Below, piece by piece: positions 25,370 through 37,839 of a DNA stretch of 64,000 nt (position 1 is its first letter; each line of letters opens with the position of its first letter). The translations under genes were made by a program, and so were the position numbers. The DNA is from Opisthorchis felineus (lineage: Eukaryota > Platyhelminthes > Trematoda > Opisthorchiida > Opisthorchiidae), in NCBI GenBank assembly GCA_004794785.1, contig SJOL01007204.1:5799-69798 (forward strand). The letters run 5' to 3'. Below the pieces are notes generated by a model. It had not been told where the DNA came from. It was given only the letters and a program-made list of their open reading frames with translations, and did no database searches.

Positions 25370-25670
25370 CTCACAAAAGACAAGCCAATTGATCGGCACA
25401 ACGAGGACATCTACTGGGTCGTCGAACGTCGCAAAAACCAATCATATCTCTCAAGCGTAAACAACATCCCCTGTTCAGACATGATAATTCCAGTGCGTCC
25501 AGCGTATGCGAGTGAAGTAGTGGTAACACGCTGGCCTCACAATTCAGGTATCCGGATGTGTACTCGGGTACAGCCAAGGAGATACACTACTGATGAGCTC
25601 TAATAAGAGCGATACTGGGGTTCAGCGCTGCCTTCCTTTGGTGTGGTTCACGAGAATAATTGTGCCATGA
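25370..25670 (+). repeat. SINE-like repeat with tRNA-like promoter and hammerhead-like core
   Basis: The unit contains AGTGGTAACACGCTGG (A-box-like, about 25517-25532), then GGTATCCGGATGTGTACTCG (B-box-like, about 25548), then a hammerhead-like core. The core has CTGATGA at 25590-25596, a 4-bp helix II GCTC/GAGC with loop TAATAA (25597-25610), and GATA where GAAA is expected (25611-25614). A 3-bp helix III candidate (CTG/CAG) follows, but no NUH cleavage triplet is seen. Schistosome SM-alpha SINEs combine a Pol III promoter with a hammerhead; this copy has the same plan but a broken core. A partial relative lies at 3.76-3.92 kb. Confidence 0.5.
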
Positions 25671-28600
25671 CAGAAGGGCTGTTCAAAACAGATTGATGTG
25701 AATGCGAATTCTACAAATTGCGCAACCACGCACTAGTACTCAAATGCCTGAAAATGGGAAAAGTTTCATGCATCGCGTGTTGAACGCGTGTTTGTAACGC
25801 CTCCTTGATCAGCTTCGGTCGGATAAGACGTTTCTACCCGGTAATTTTCTCTATCTTGTTCGTTGCTATCCTACTTTGAGCCACCCAAGTGATAAAGTCT
25901 AACTTACTGGCATATTATGAGGAATGTTTCCAGTGAAGTTAAGAACAAAAAAAAGCTCCCATCTCATTAGCCACGTAGGCAGAACAGTGGTTACATGTCT
26001 CATCACCAAAACTGATGTGAGGCCACAAATGGTTAATGCTTAAGGAGGCCAGTCAACAACACTCTTCAAGAACGTTGCTGACATATTCTGGGCCTCATTC
26101 AGGATCACTTCAGGACTCGCAATCATCCCGAATGAATGAACTCCTTGCGAATGTCGTAGCGGATGGAGGCAGTCACGGGTAGGTCACGAACTGCAAGCCT
26201 CGCCCGGTTGTGTTGCTGACAGGGACCAAGTGCAACCCAAAGCTTCTGGATGGCGCTTCTTCGGTGCGACAAATTCCTCCTCCGTTTAGGGATAATTCTG
26301 ACACAATTCTGTCGACACATCCCGCTTCTATACAACAGATAGTTCTAATATTATACAGAGGAAGGAAAAGTGTTAAAAGATATTTGGGGACAGGAACTTT
26401 CACATTTATTGGTGTGTATTCATACGTCTACAGGTTTTACGAACGTCAGTGCTCTAAAGTCCAAATTTCCCTTATTAACCTTGGTACCCTTTTGGTAAAT
26501 GGTTATTTATAGGTGTCAAACCACCGTTTAATGGTCACCACCCACGATAAACCATCTGCCTAAACTGCAATCCATATCGACCGCCGCTGTCTGGGCTTGG
26601 GTGTCTGGGCTTGACGGTGTCTCAACCCTCATGGTTCCTTGAAGAAGGCACGACAGTTAGGCGCTGAAAGGGTATTGCAGCTCATAGACTTTTTCATTTA
26701 CATTTAGTACAGCAAACATTACCAGTTGACTGATAGGTTAAATGCCAAACTCTTTGAAAGATGCCCGATAATATGGGTGATTTCAGCCCTACTTCTGCTT
26801 CCTAGGAACGTCATTTCACATACATAAGCAAACATCAATGTTACCTGCAATATTACCGTACTTTTTTACCTAGGTGAACTGGAATATTTGAACGTGAAGT
26901 ACACCTCTGTTGGTTACCTCCGGTGCGCAGTTCTAACACCGAATAGTGAGTTTAACCACCATCCCTTCTATGGGGAGGAACGCTGTCGTGGTTTGTTGTC
27001 TACACTATAGCAAATCGTGAGACACTGTGAAGTATGGGCTCAACGGCTGCTGGCCTAGGTTCTCTGGTCAAGGATAAGAGCATTTCGAAGTCATGGTGAG
27101 CTGAATCATTCCATAACAGCTCAGGTGCGAGGCTGCTAAATCACCTGCACTGCGTCACACCATGAGAAACAAACTTTCTGGCCCCAGAGATAAAGTACAA
27201 TCTTTCAGCACAGTTAAAAGACTTCATGGGACATTCTTCACACATCAAAAGCTGACGAAGGTAACCAATCAAGGGTGTGCAGCCCTGTCGGAAATCGCAT
27301 GTGTAAGTTGAACGCACTACAAAGCAGAGAACGTATTTTCAGACCACCCATTAATTAGGTGGCAGAACTTGAGGCAAGTAATGGTTCGCCGCTCAACTCT
27401 AAAAGCATGTTAAACCCTAGGTAATAGAAACTAACGACTAGGAAACACAAGTAGCTACAGTTTCCGCAATGTATGTAGTAAGAAGCGATGACATGAAGGT
27501 ACATCCCTTAAAGAATGTAAAGAGGGTAGATACACAGAAAGGATCACGTTCCTTTTATTCACTTTGTTTTCACTAGCCACTTCCAGATAATCAAGCGCAT
27601 TGCTTCGATAAATTATCCCGGCTTCAGCTTTCTGTCAATTGTGATTTGGACGACTTGAGAGATACCGAAACGACGGTTCCAGTGGCTTCCGGCGTTACCT
27701 AGTTTATCTAAAAAGGGATACGCACATTCCGAATTACTGAAGGCGTTCCTTTGAACTACGTCGAAAAGTAGACTAGACAGTTTCGCTCTTGAATTTCATT
27801 CAATTATTCATGAAGCCAGGCGAGCACAGTTCGTTTTATCAAAGTTTATTCCAGGTAAATCCTGTTTACTCAGGCTACTTCATGAGTGAATAAATCTAAG
27901 TCCAGACTAGGCTATGGCTGGCATATTTCAGCTATCATAGTGGTCCAAAGGTGAAAATATACTAAGTCAAACCAGTTAAGGCTACTTTCACCCTGTTTAG
28001 AATCCGATCTATATGGTTCATCAGTCTATCATCTACAGGTGAATACCAATCGTCCTATTGCCTGCTTATTTTCACCCTCACGTGCAGTGTAACAGGGGCA
28101 CAGAGTTTTGGACGGGGAATTTCAAACTCCCGAAGCATTTCAGTAATAGCCCGCTAGCACTCTTGGTCGAAGATAGTTGGGACTTGGATTTAGATCAAAC
28201 TACGACGAGTTACTGATCCGTTTTGCCAGAGCTATGAAACTATTGTCGCAGTGACAAATAGGGTAGAACAAAGTGAGGGGAATCCGACAATATAAAGTAT
28301 CTCTGTTTATGAATCCAGCCTGTATCTGAGTTCCTGTAGAACCATCGGGTCTGGAAATTGCATTCACAACACACTGGATGGGACTGTGTCCGGTCGACTG
28401 CATTCATTCCTGTTTGCTCCTGTGGCAGATGCCTGCGTGTTTGAAGCGCCCGCTCGTAACCACTTTCGTTGGTTACGGCGACTTCACTCTCATTGTGTGG
28501 GTCAGAATGCCTTTGGCCTTGGTGAATTTGTAATCTAGGCCTGTAATCAATTGGAAATGACATAATGACGACAGTTTCCTACAGAAGAGCTGCCCCTGTA

Positions 28601-31600
28601 TATTTTTCATAGTTGAGTGCTGATGGCCTGATGGTTTTCCGGAAATCTAATAAGTTGCCGATTTCAGTTACATATAGTTACAATTTTACATTCATTCTAC
28701 TCCTCACAATTTCTTTATGTATCCTCTTTATGTATTTTCAACTTCTTTCTGATGACCTCGTGAAAACAGGTAGCACACTTTCTAGAATGCCTTGGGGTCA
28801 GCCGTAGTCAGCATTATTAGGGTTGTAAATCTTGTCGTGTTAGACATACTAAAGTCGGGTTTATGCAATGGAGTTGTTTATAAGTTTAATCGTAGTGTAC
28901 CAGCGAACATTAATCAAAATAGCAACAAGGATTTGGTTTCCTGAAGCATTATCTACTGACAAACATCTGAACTATATGTAAGCAAAAGGCCGTTGGAAGT
29001 TCACCGCTGAGGAGATGTGTGCGAATTGTACCATCAGACGACAGTATCTATTTGGTAGCTGTATGGCCCAAAATTTCGAAACATAATTCCATAGTGTTCA
29101 GACAAATGTGAACCTTCTGATATCCGGAATCGTTTAACCCGCGCGTAAATTCATATTGGGAATTCGGCACCGTATCTCTGTGGACTTTTCGAATTCCGCT
29201 AGAAACCACTGATTAGTTGGCATGCGGACACCGATGAAGCCAAATTAGAAAACTAGGAAACTAAGATGGTGCAACGCAAAATTCACGAAACTTTTCTATT
29301 CGAAGAGTACTGTTTTTGCCAGTAGAATGGATCAGAACGATGTTCCCTTGACTGGATGATCAGCATTGGGGATGTAGATTGCAAGTTCCGAGGCTTCTGT
29401 CAAGACATCAGTCCTCTACTATTTCCTCCGTTGCGCATGCTGTGACATTCCAGTTGAGCCCACAATACGGCTTTGCCACGCCTTTTTCTACCGGCATTAC
29501 CAAGCCCAAGGATGTGAGCCTTGCACAGCAGCCCGAGGGTTTCCACAGCTCTGGACTAAAAAAGGGGTCTGCGGGTCAATAGCGTCGGGCCAACGGTTGA
29601 CCGCACACGTGAAAGCCAAATAAGTGTGACCGAAGAAACCCCATTCCAAGTCCGACGGACTAGCAACGGTGGATTCTACCGAAACATTGTGTTACCTAGC
29701 TTCTTCATGTTGGGACTTGCTGGTATCCTTTATAAAATATGTGGATAAAATTGTCCAGATGATCTGTCAGGATTCTTACAGTTTTCCAACGGATAAGCAA
29801 AGATAACTGGATGATTCTGCTGTCATTTTTTTGATTGCAACCTGTGTCTTTTAAACCATACATCTGGGCCTTTTATTCTAAATACTTTTATTGCATGTGG
29901 AAAATTTTCAACTTTATGCGTTTGTTGTCTGATGGTGCACGAATGCACCGAAAACAAACAGCACTCATACGATAGTGCCATCACAGCTGGTTAGCTTGGA
30001 GGATTGATGGACAGTCTTGGTGAAAAATAGTCAAGCTCTGAACTTTCCGGACGAATTCTGACGAGTTGCTAATTCAAAGCACTCGGACCAAGAAAGAGCT
30101 GCATATCACCGGACAGCCTAAGTACCATGGGTTGGTTGTTCATGGTACTTGATGGTAACTTGATAAAAAACAGCAATTCAGACCAGCTGATTACTACATG
30201 ATTCACTATTTTAATGACCCAGAAACTAGCGAGGAGAGCTTCAGGTCAGATATGTGGTTGCCAGTTGATAGAGCTACCGACAACATTGTTGATATAGAAG
30301 GTTCGTCATTTTCACATGGTGCTAAATTTACTACTCTAATATGCAGAAATAAAAGGCATTTTCACCAGCGATTTTGAAGTGAAAGAACCACAAAAAATGC
30401 TGTCTCAACGAACATTCGCAACAATTCATTGGTTTCAGCAGTTTCCTAGGTGTTACATCTATTACTTGCTCAAGTATACTGTAGGGCGTTACGCTGTCGA
30501 GATACGGAGATTAGTGGACTAGGTCGGAATACTCTAGTTCTGTGTGTGTCAAGTCCAGCACGCAGATCGCTTGTTTGCCCAACCACCTTGTTCGTTCGGT
30601 TTCACAATAGACAAACAGCCTGACATGCAGTGGCATATCCGGCTCCACAAAAGTCGTTTGCGTTACAACGACCATCTGCAAGCATCCGTTGATCTAAACA
30701 CCCTCGACTTCACAAGATACGAGTTGAAGATGCATTGAAAATACACCATCTCCTAATCCTACAAAATAAAGCATAAACTGGTGAAAAGTAGGGTCGGTTG
30801 TATTTCCCCTATATTCGAGAGCAGTGCATACGATTTTATATCTCCCTGGTTGCCTGACTAAATACCGGGGACGCTTCTCTGGCGAGACCATTTGTTTTGG
30901 TTTTTAATAAGGCATTCACCGCCCACCGGTGTTTTGTCCTCATCGATAAAGCTCATCAGAACGTAACGTTGCTGTTAACTGAATATTTCGGCGTCGTATG
31001 TTCAGACCTCGCTGTATTCGAAAAGCGACCATTCTGAAAAATGTGATCGGGTATGGTTCCACCTATTAACACCTTGACGTGAAAGTTTTCTGCAAGGTAT
31101 CCTCATGAAGAAGTAGACAGCTCATTGGACAGCAGCAAAATGCACTTTGAGAATCTGTTCCTATGTATGAGATCACCAGTGGATTTTTCGGATCGATTTC
31201 AAATGCATAGTAGGGCTTTGCTTTCACGTGACTGTGAGACGCGTGCAGCAGATGACCACGTCGGGACAAGCTTCGAAAAGCCCGCAGACTTTTCAGGCAA
31301 TCCATCAGAAAGTCAATAAGCGCAAAGGGGTATGATACTGTGCAATTGTTGACAAACGAATGCACAAACACGAGGTAATCAGACAATAAGTGTGCATAAC
31401 AGATGGACTTATAAAAGCTGGTGATCAGCAGTTTTTACAGTGCTGTCTAGAGCTCGGAAAGTTAGTGAATTACGTAAGTCGCCTTCTTATCTTCAAATTT
31501 CATGCCGCACAGTATAAAATAGCGTAGGATTTTCCGCAAATAATTCGTGCGGTTTAGGCCAACAAATTGAGGCTTCGTGTATTTTATCATAGCCAAACAT

Positions 31601-33551
31601 TGGTTCAGAGCTGTTAATGGTGGCTTCTGCATTTTCTGTTAAAACTAAAGCATTGTTGAGTTCTGGAGAAGCCAGTACAACAAAATTTGCGTTTGGAAAC
31701 GAGCTGTTTTCTCGGTCAAAGCCCGTTCGTCTCATCGGACTCCCATTTGGTGGCAAGACATTTCCGTGCCGTTAACCAAGTGAAATATCAGACCAAGTCA
31801 TTCATATCGTTTACTAGCTCACTAAGATGAGCCCTCCCTCTAGGTATCTAACGGCGATAACAATCGATACCGTGACCTCTGATTTTCCCACCTTAATTGC
31901 AGTTTCTGCATTTTACCAACCCCGCTCATTGAGTGTGGTGTACGCTGAATGCCGTTTCAGCTCGAAACTATCGAAGACAGGTCACTCTCTAGAAAGCCAA
32001 CACAAGCACTCCACATCAGCCAGGAAGATTCTAAAGTCGAACCAGAGAATGGGCCAGGAACCCCACGTTTCCCCATGCTGTCTTCTCTTCAGAGACAATC
32101 CTGTGTATAAGTGGCTGGTAAGCGATGATCGGTAGACAATGTAAACTTGTATTTATGATCTAATGCGCAGTAAAATTATGCCGAACGAAATGGTGACAGT
32201 TGAGAGGAAGAAGGTGAACCGGTTAAAGGAAAGGGGTTGGTGACCTAGTATACCGACTCACACAAAACGACACGAAAACATAGCCGGTAATGGAGAGAGA
32301 TACTTCGCGACAAAAAACACATCACGTACGCCAGTCAAAACACCGAGCAAGCGGACATTTGCGGCAAACAGTCGTAACAATTCTGGCTGTGAATGCTAGG
32401 ATATCAGCAGTCGGGTACATCTGTTGGTTTTTTTTACACAAATGCACTTCCAATGTGCTGATGATGTGCCCAGCAAATTTCTGGTCGCCATCGCTCGATG
32501 TGCTGTAGCCGGTATAGCTATTGATTCATCATGTCACTGAAGGTTGTGTCGGATGAACAGACATGAATGTAAGGTCACGTGATACACCAGCCGGGGAAAG
32601 TATGGAGTGTGAAATCAGGAAAACAGTTTGACTGAAGTTTCAACTTCTATTAAATAGTTCGGCGAACAAGATAAATGGGCAAATCCTGATAGTTTCATAA
32701 AATAAGCCTGGACGCTAAAACGCCTATCCTTCTAAAAGCAGCACAACCTACACTATAGCGGGTAAAAGTTTGGTACAGTACGCTAATCCGGCTGGAGCTT
32801 GCGATGCACTGATTGTGCTTCCCAGCTGACTGCCGTTCCCATCGTCGGTCATTAGATCACCCAGTCCCATCGAAAAGTGTCTGTCAAGTTAGCAGACACC
32901 ATGCCTACCAACGATACAACCAAAAGTTTTGCAAGCAGCTTCATCGGCTAAACTCAAAGCACAAAAACAGTGAATGGTAACTGGGGTCGGTGATATCATC
33001 ATCTAGGCCAATAATGATCCCATGGACAAAGGCCTGACGTGTTTCGGTTATTTTGGTGCAGAACTTCAGTTTACCCGTATCTGGTTCAGCTTACAACCTG
33101 AAAGTGTATTCAGATATGAGTGTCTGAACGAAATCTGTCGGGGATTTATACATTTTGTTTCCCAGTTGGTACACATGATTACATGAAATCAGCGTCGTTG
33201 CTCGTCAACCAGTCAACGAGTTCCGATGAAACTCGGGTAGACTACAAAGGCCCTATTTTCTAGAAAAGTAAGAGAGCCTAGGCGGGTTGAAGCTCGAATC
33301 TGAATTGAAATTTTACGGTGTCTAAAACAAAGGCACTATCCGACTAGTTTATTTATGGGGAACTGTAATTGGTGGGCGAAGGCAACCTCAAGGCCTTCAC
33401 ATGTCTTTTTCGGTGACACCGGTAGCCGAACTGTAACAACTTCAACTGTTTCTAATGCTCTTTGGCACGCGGCCTTAGAACGACATGGTAGCACCCGATT
33501 AATTCTTCTGAAAGATTCCGCCAGATTGATCTGATGACTGATATCAATCAG
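25671..33551. other. About 7.9 kb with no recognisable gene
   Basis: Open frames of 100-107 codons occur at 28240-28563 (-), 31066-31386 (-) and 31827-32135 (+). The last starts just after an AG and runs into a GTAAGC donor-like site at 32119, so it could be a single exon, but its peptide matches no family I know. No transposon motif was recognised here. Confidence 0.4.
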
Positions 33552-34130
33552 CTAAGTGCGGATCGCGCTGGTCAATTGCCTGAACAATCCAGTTCGCAAG
33601 CAGCTTGTTTTGTGCTCATGAATTCTCTCGCATAGGGGACCAGTCGGTAAAACCACATGACTTGCTGAACACTGGTAAACAAATGAATAAATCAGCATTG
33701 ATGCATCACGGACCGGTTGCCGATTCTTGAGATTAGTGTTGAGCAGTGGACGACAGCTGAACTGTACCCTTAATTGGGCTGCATTGAATGTGAGAGACAA
33801 CGGGTCAGCGTTTCAGGAGCTACATTGCTTCTAAGGGACAGACTGATGTAGATGGTGTTTTTTGCGACAGATGGGCGTTTCGGTGTTCCCCATTCGGTCG
33901 TAAGTTTGACGTGGCTTCTTACAAACTGTTCTGGATATCCTCTCTCCATCAGAATTCTACGGATAAGCTTCAGTTTTGTATCAAGCCTATTCCCGACGTA
34001 GATTCCACTGACAATGTGGGCTAGACATTTTATTGAGTTCCTCTTATAGTTCATGTACACAAAGCTGTGGAACTGGCGTACTGGACGTATATTTTCCAAG
34101 TTTAGCTCTGCGGGAAGCCTCAAGCAGACG
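33552..34130 (-). mobile_element. 5'-truncated Penelope-like element, C-terminal thumb and GIY-YIG endonuclease remnant
   Basis: Two adjoining - strand frames give the end of a Penelope-like polyprotein. The first (34123 down to 33770) has HSFVYMNYKRNSIKCLAHIV, then KLIRRILMERGYPEQF, the connector just after the RT palm. The second (33800 down to 33552) has FSCRPLLNTNLKN, SMLIYSFVYQCSASHV and ERIHEHKT, matching the GIY-YIG nuclease pattern (YxxxCxCxxxYxG then RxxEH). In the nuclease the G of the second motif is lost (SHVVLPTG) and a frameshift separates the two parts. No RT palm is found upstream (higher coordinates), so the copy is 5'-truncated, as expected of target-primed reverse transcription. 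It is inactive. Confidence 0.7.
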
Positions 34131-35559
34131 CTGAAATAGGTTACGGCTTATTCTTCATTTAACATATAAGGCTGCTGAAAAATCTCCTTACTGGTTAATT
34201 AGGTACACCCATACTCCGCATAGAATGATAGCGTTCTGAGAATAACCGGACCGGGGTCACTCAGAATGAAGTAGAATAAACTGAGCGTTGTGTGAATTAT
34301 TTCATTTCGTTAGGTTGCAACGGCACACTGCAACTCTGTACATAAAATTGTGTTATCCACCGCAATTTCGTCATAACGGTTAGCACTTCCGATAATCAGG
34401 GCAAATCATCTCGTTAAACCAAAAAACTGCCTGGGAAGTTTCGTATTCCGGTTAATAGCAAGCACATAATCCATCGTTTTTCACCGGAGAGATCACCACC
34501 CACGCAAGCCTGTTTTTTTCAGTCGCCGTTGTACATATCTGCACACATGCTTTGAAGAGGTTATAAGCGTTCTTGCGTTGTGATGGTGATTCAGTTTACG
34601 AAAAAATCGCCATTATCGTATTGTCCAGGCAACGCCTTTTTAGCGCATGAAGCGCTGGAAGATAGACTGCTTCGGTTACCATATCAACCCACCTCAAAAT
34701 GCGCCGAGATGCTGATGGATTTGTCACAGAAAACACGACATGTCCGAAAAGTGGAACATCCATGGCAAGCAGCGAGACACGTGCTCCGTAAGGTGGCTTC
34801 ACTAAGCTTATTCACACAAAATTCCCCTCTATTATCACAATGAATCTGCAAGATAGGTGATAGTAACTGTCGCTTTCGTTCTCAGATGGTGTGAAGGCGT
34901 AGTGGGTCCAGGTACCAACCCACACGGTTGGTGCCACATAGCCATTCAAAACGATTTCCGGTATTTACGGTTGCGAATTGTGATACTACTGTCTCATACA
35001 GATGTCGGCCAACACCTCCGTTTGGTGGTTGGCCCCGCTGGACCCAGATAAGACGATCACCAAAGCAATTGCCTAAGGGATGTCCATCCTGGGAAAGCCC
35101 CTTGTTGCTGCCGCTTTCACGTGACAGGAGGCTATTGGTCGCTACGGCTACCGCGGGCAAGCCCCAGGTCAGTGTGAGGGCCTAGAATCAGGAAACTAAG
35201 GCCTGGGCCTGTTAAACTGTGACAGTACTGCTCACTTGACTCAGGAGTGAATCCCCCTCTGGGCTCGACGCAGCAGTCGAGACGAAAAGGTTGAAGACGG
35301 TTTGAGTCATCACTACGTTCCTGTCCGCCAAATGTGCCATTTCACAGATGTTAAGCCAGTTTTGAAAAAATCAGGCTACACAGTTGGTTCGATGAGGCAC
35401 AGAACCGGTATGGTAACCAAGGCTAGCCTGTGCCTTTCGACCAGCTGGCAGAAGTTAAGACAGAAGGCCATCCTGGTTTTCAGCCCGGAGTGCAGTGTCA
35501 AGTTAGCCGTAACAAGGAAATCGAAACTGCTGCGCCAAACCCATAGGCTAGTCCGACGT
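34131..35559. other. Spacer between two Penelope-like copies
   Basis: No gene was recognised. The part from about 34850 to 35290 is GC-richer and repeat-like, and ends with a 6-bp hairpin CTCGAC/GTCGAG (35264-35281) followed by ACGAAAA. It may be the terminal repeat (pLTR) of the element that starts near 35.56 kb, but that cannot be shown from one copy. A + strand frame at 35302-35583 is unrecognised. Confidence 0.35.
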
Positions 35560-37420
35560 GGCTCTCACACGATATTCTGCTAAAACGCATTGGTTCAACC
35601 ATCACGAAGCTGTTCAGAACTTCGGATAGAATTCTGGATGAAGCCGAAAAACCGGTATCACAAAAAGGCCTGAAAATCATGATTCCTAGAAGACTTTCGA
35701 AACTAAAAGAGCTACAACTGAACAAACCAGCACCTAACTTGGCTAACGAAGCGCGATACAATACTGCGGGAATTTTAGAACTAAAAGCCGACAAACCCCT
35801 AATCTCACGAAAATTGAATTGGATGACCTCAGAAGTTAAAAACACGACAAGGTAATTCACATCAAAAAGGTTGGCAAAGGAAATCCTGTGGTCGTAATGA
35901 ATCGTCAATATTATGAGGACAAGGCAATCGACGATCGAGCTACAGGACAATGCACGCTTATTAACACGAACGGGATCAAAGCGGTAGTTAACAGAATACA
36001 GGTTCAGGTTTCGTTGCAGTAAACTAGACTAGGACAATCCTTGTGCTCTTGTCTGGAATCCGTATCGAACACCCGGCAAGATTTGACGGACTACCATTAA
36101 ATACACAAACAGGGCATTCCGTCGTGTCCGGATGTGGATTTTTGGTGCTTATCCGACATTCAAATCATCAAAAAACATCTTGCATCAACACTGAAGGCAC
36201 TTCAGCGCAACATGGTGTGTTGGATTACCGATTCGCATGATTTTGTTCAAGCAAGAAACCAAGTAACTCTTGGTAACAATGAAACTTTTGTCAGTTTTTA
36301 TGTTGTCTTGCTTCACACTGATGTGTCCAACCCAGGTGGCCTGGAATACATAGGGCACCTTCTGGAGGAAGATAATAGTTTGAATAGCCGTACTCCCCTG
36401 TCTATACAGAAGTTTATAGAAAATTTGGAATCATGCCTACGATCTACTCTATCCACTCACGTTCAGAAGTCAGATCTAATAACAGACTTGAGGCTGCCGT
36501 GGGTTCTGCTGTTCTTCGCACAGCTTGGATCTCAGGCATTGAACAGTTTTGACAATCCCCAGAACGCGTCGCTGGGATATATCAATGGCACATATGTTGT
36601 CATAAAGACATGGTAGGTGAACCAGTTCTTATCAAAATCATGTGTAACTCCATTCGCTTCACTGTAGAACATAAGACATCAGACAGCACGATTGCTTTTC
36701 TTGGAATCATGATCACTTTGTGGTCACAGTTAACAGAAAACAAATCCAATCAGATCACTTGTTCAAATTCGAGTCTGCTCATGCACTGGCCCATTGAGCG
36801 TATAAGAGCTGTAGTATCTGAAAGCAAGTTCACCTATGTTAACAGACATTTAGAAACAATGAGTATCTAACACATTTCATCAACGCTTCAGCCACCCAAC
36901 TCAGATACAGCAGTCAGCTCGTGGGTTGAACCAGCTGACAAAGTGCAGATTCCGTAGCGGCAGGACACATCCAGAAGTATCCATTGCATACTCTCTATCT
37001 GCAACATCCGCACAACATACAGCAAGGACAAGTTGTTCGCAAGAAAGGATCAGTTTCAGTCCGATGCTAGTACCAACTGTCAACAAGTTTGATTGCACCG
37101 ATTTTGACTGTGTTTAAATTGGACAAACCAGGTGGCGGTTAAATGTTCGAATTAGCGAACATAAACTGCAATCTCGGACCGTTCCAAGAAATGCAAACCA
37201 ACTGAACAAACTGGAGCATGGAATCCACGCATTATCTGAGAACCATCTGATCAATTATGATAATGTGCATATACTGCAGCAAAACCTCGATGGATATGCA
37301 CTGAGGTGCTGTGCTGAATCAGTGGCTATTCTCAGGACGCCTTCATGCACTAACAGGTCTGACAGAGCTGAGTTATCTGCCATCTCGTCCTGCCTACTTC
37401 ATCATGAGAAGGCGAACCCA
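35560..37420 (+). mobile_element. Near full-length but decayed Penelope-like retroelement (RT plus GIY-YIG)
   Basis: Conserved blocks occur in the normal order on the + strand, split by frameshifts and stops. An N-terminal part (LLKRIGSTITKLFRTSDRI, then ISRKLNW) leads to the pre-RT block VVVMNRQYYEDKA near 35.89 kb. RT fingers and palm follow at 36134-36616 (SHDFVQARNQVTLGNNETF, VSFYVV, LNSRTPLSIQKF, CLRST), then YINGTYVVIK where YVDDTYVVIK is expected. The thumb is at 36610-36870 (STIAFLGIMIT). The nuclease is at about 37080-37275 (CTDFDCV, IGQTRWRLNVRISEHK, a late NYDNVHIL), and the end is near 37.42 kb. The element moves by reverse transcription primed at nicks made by its endonuclease. 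Loss of both palm aspartates and several stops make this copy dead. Confidence 0.8.
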
Positions 37421-37494
37421 GCACGGTAGGCCCCAGTGGTACAACACCTCAGTCTCAAGGTGTACCAAAGCCACCCACAAGGGGAAGAACACAC

Positions 37495-37836
37495 ATGACA
37501 CAGAGCACATGCCATTTTGTTGATCCATCTTTGGATGGTCGAATTGGCAAAATTTTTAATGTCATTGGTTTGTCGGATAGTTTCATTTCGTGTATCCGCC
37601 CTACAGTCACCAGCACTTTCGCTATGAGAAAGAACAAAGTGAAAGGACAGGCAGTCAAGTACTGGATAAGCGATTGGGAAACTGGATCTGTGCCTTCAGC
37701 ACGGAAAAGGGTTCGAAATTGTGGCCTGAACGACACAGAATTGAAAGGAATAGCTGATAGGATCAAAAATAATTCAACGATGGCGCTTTGCAAATTATAT
37801 CGGCGACTCACCGTTGAATTTCACGAAGATCAGAGG
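37495..37836 (+). CDS. Unidentified 114-residue open frame just downstream of the Penelope-like element
   Basis: An ATG-initiated frame of 114 codons, basic and polar, ending EFHEDQR before TAG. GTAGGC at its end could be a splice donor, and ACACAG at its start a weak acceptor. The peptide (for example KGQAVKYWISDWETGSV, then LNDTELKGIADRI) looks coding-like but I recognise no family. The - strand is also open for 118 codons over almost the same interval. It may be a host exon, the 3' region of the adjacent element, or chance. Confidence 0.25.
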
Positions 37837-37839
37837 TAG

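Noticed and set aside
35498..35950. 150-codon - strand open frame
   Set aside because: It is antisense to the recognised N-terminal part of the Penelope-like element on the + strand.
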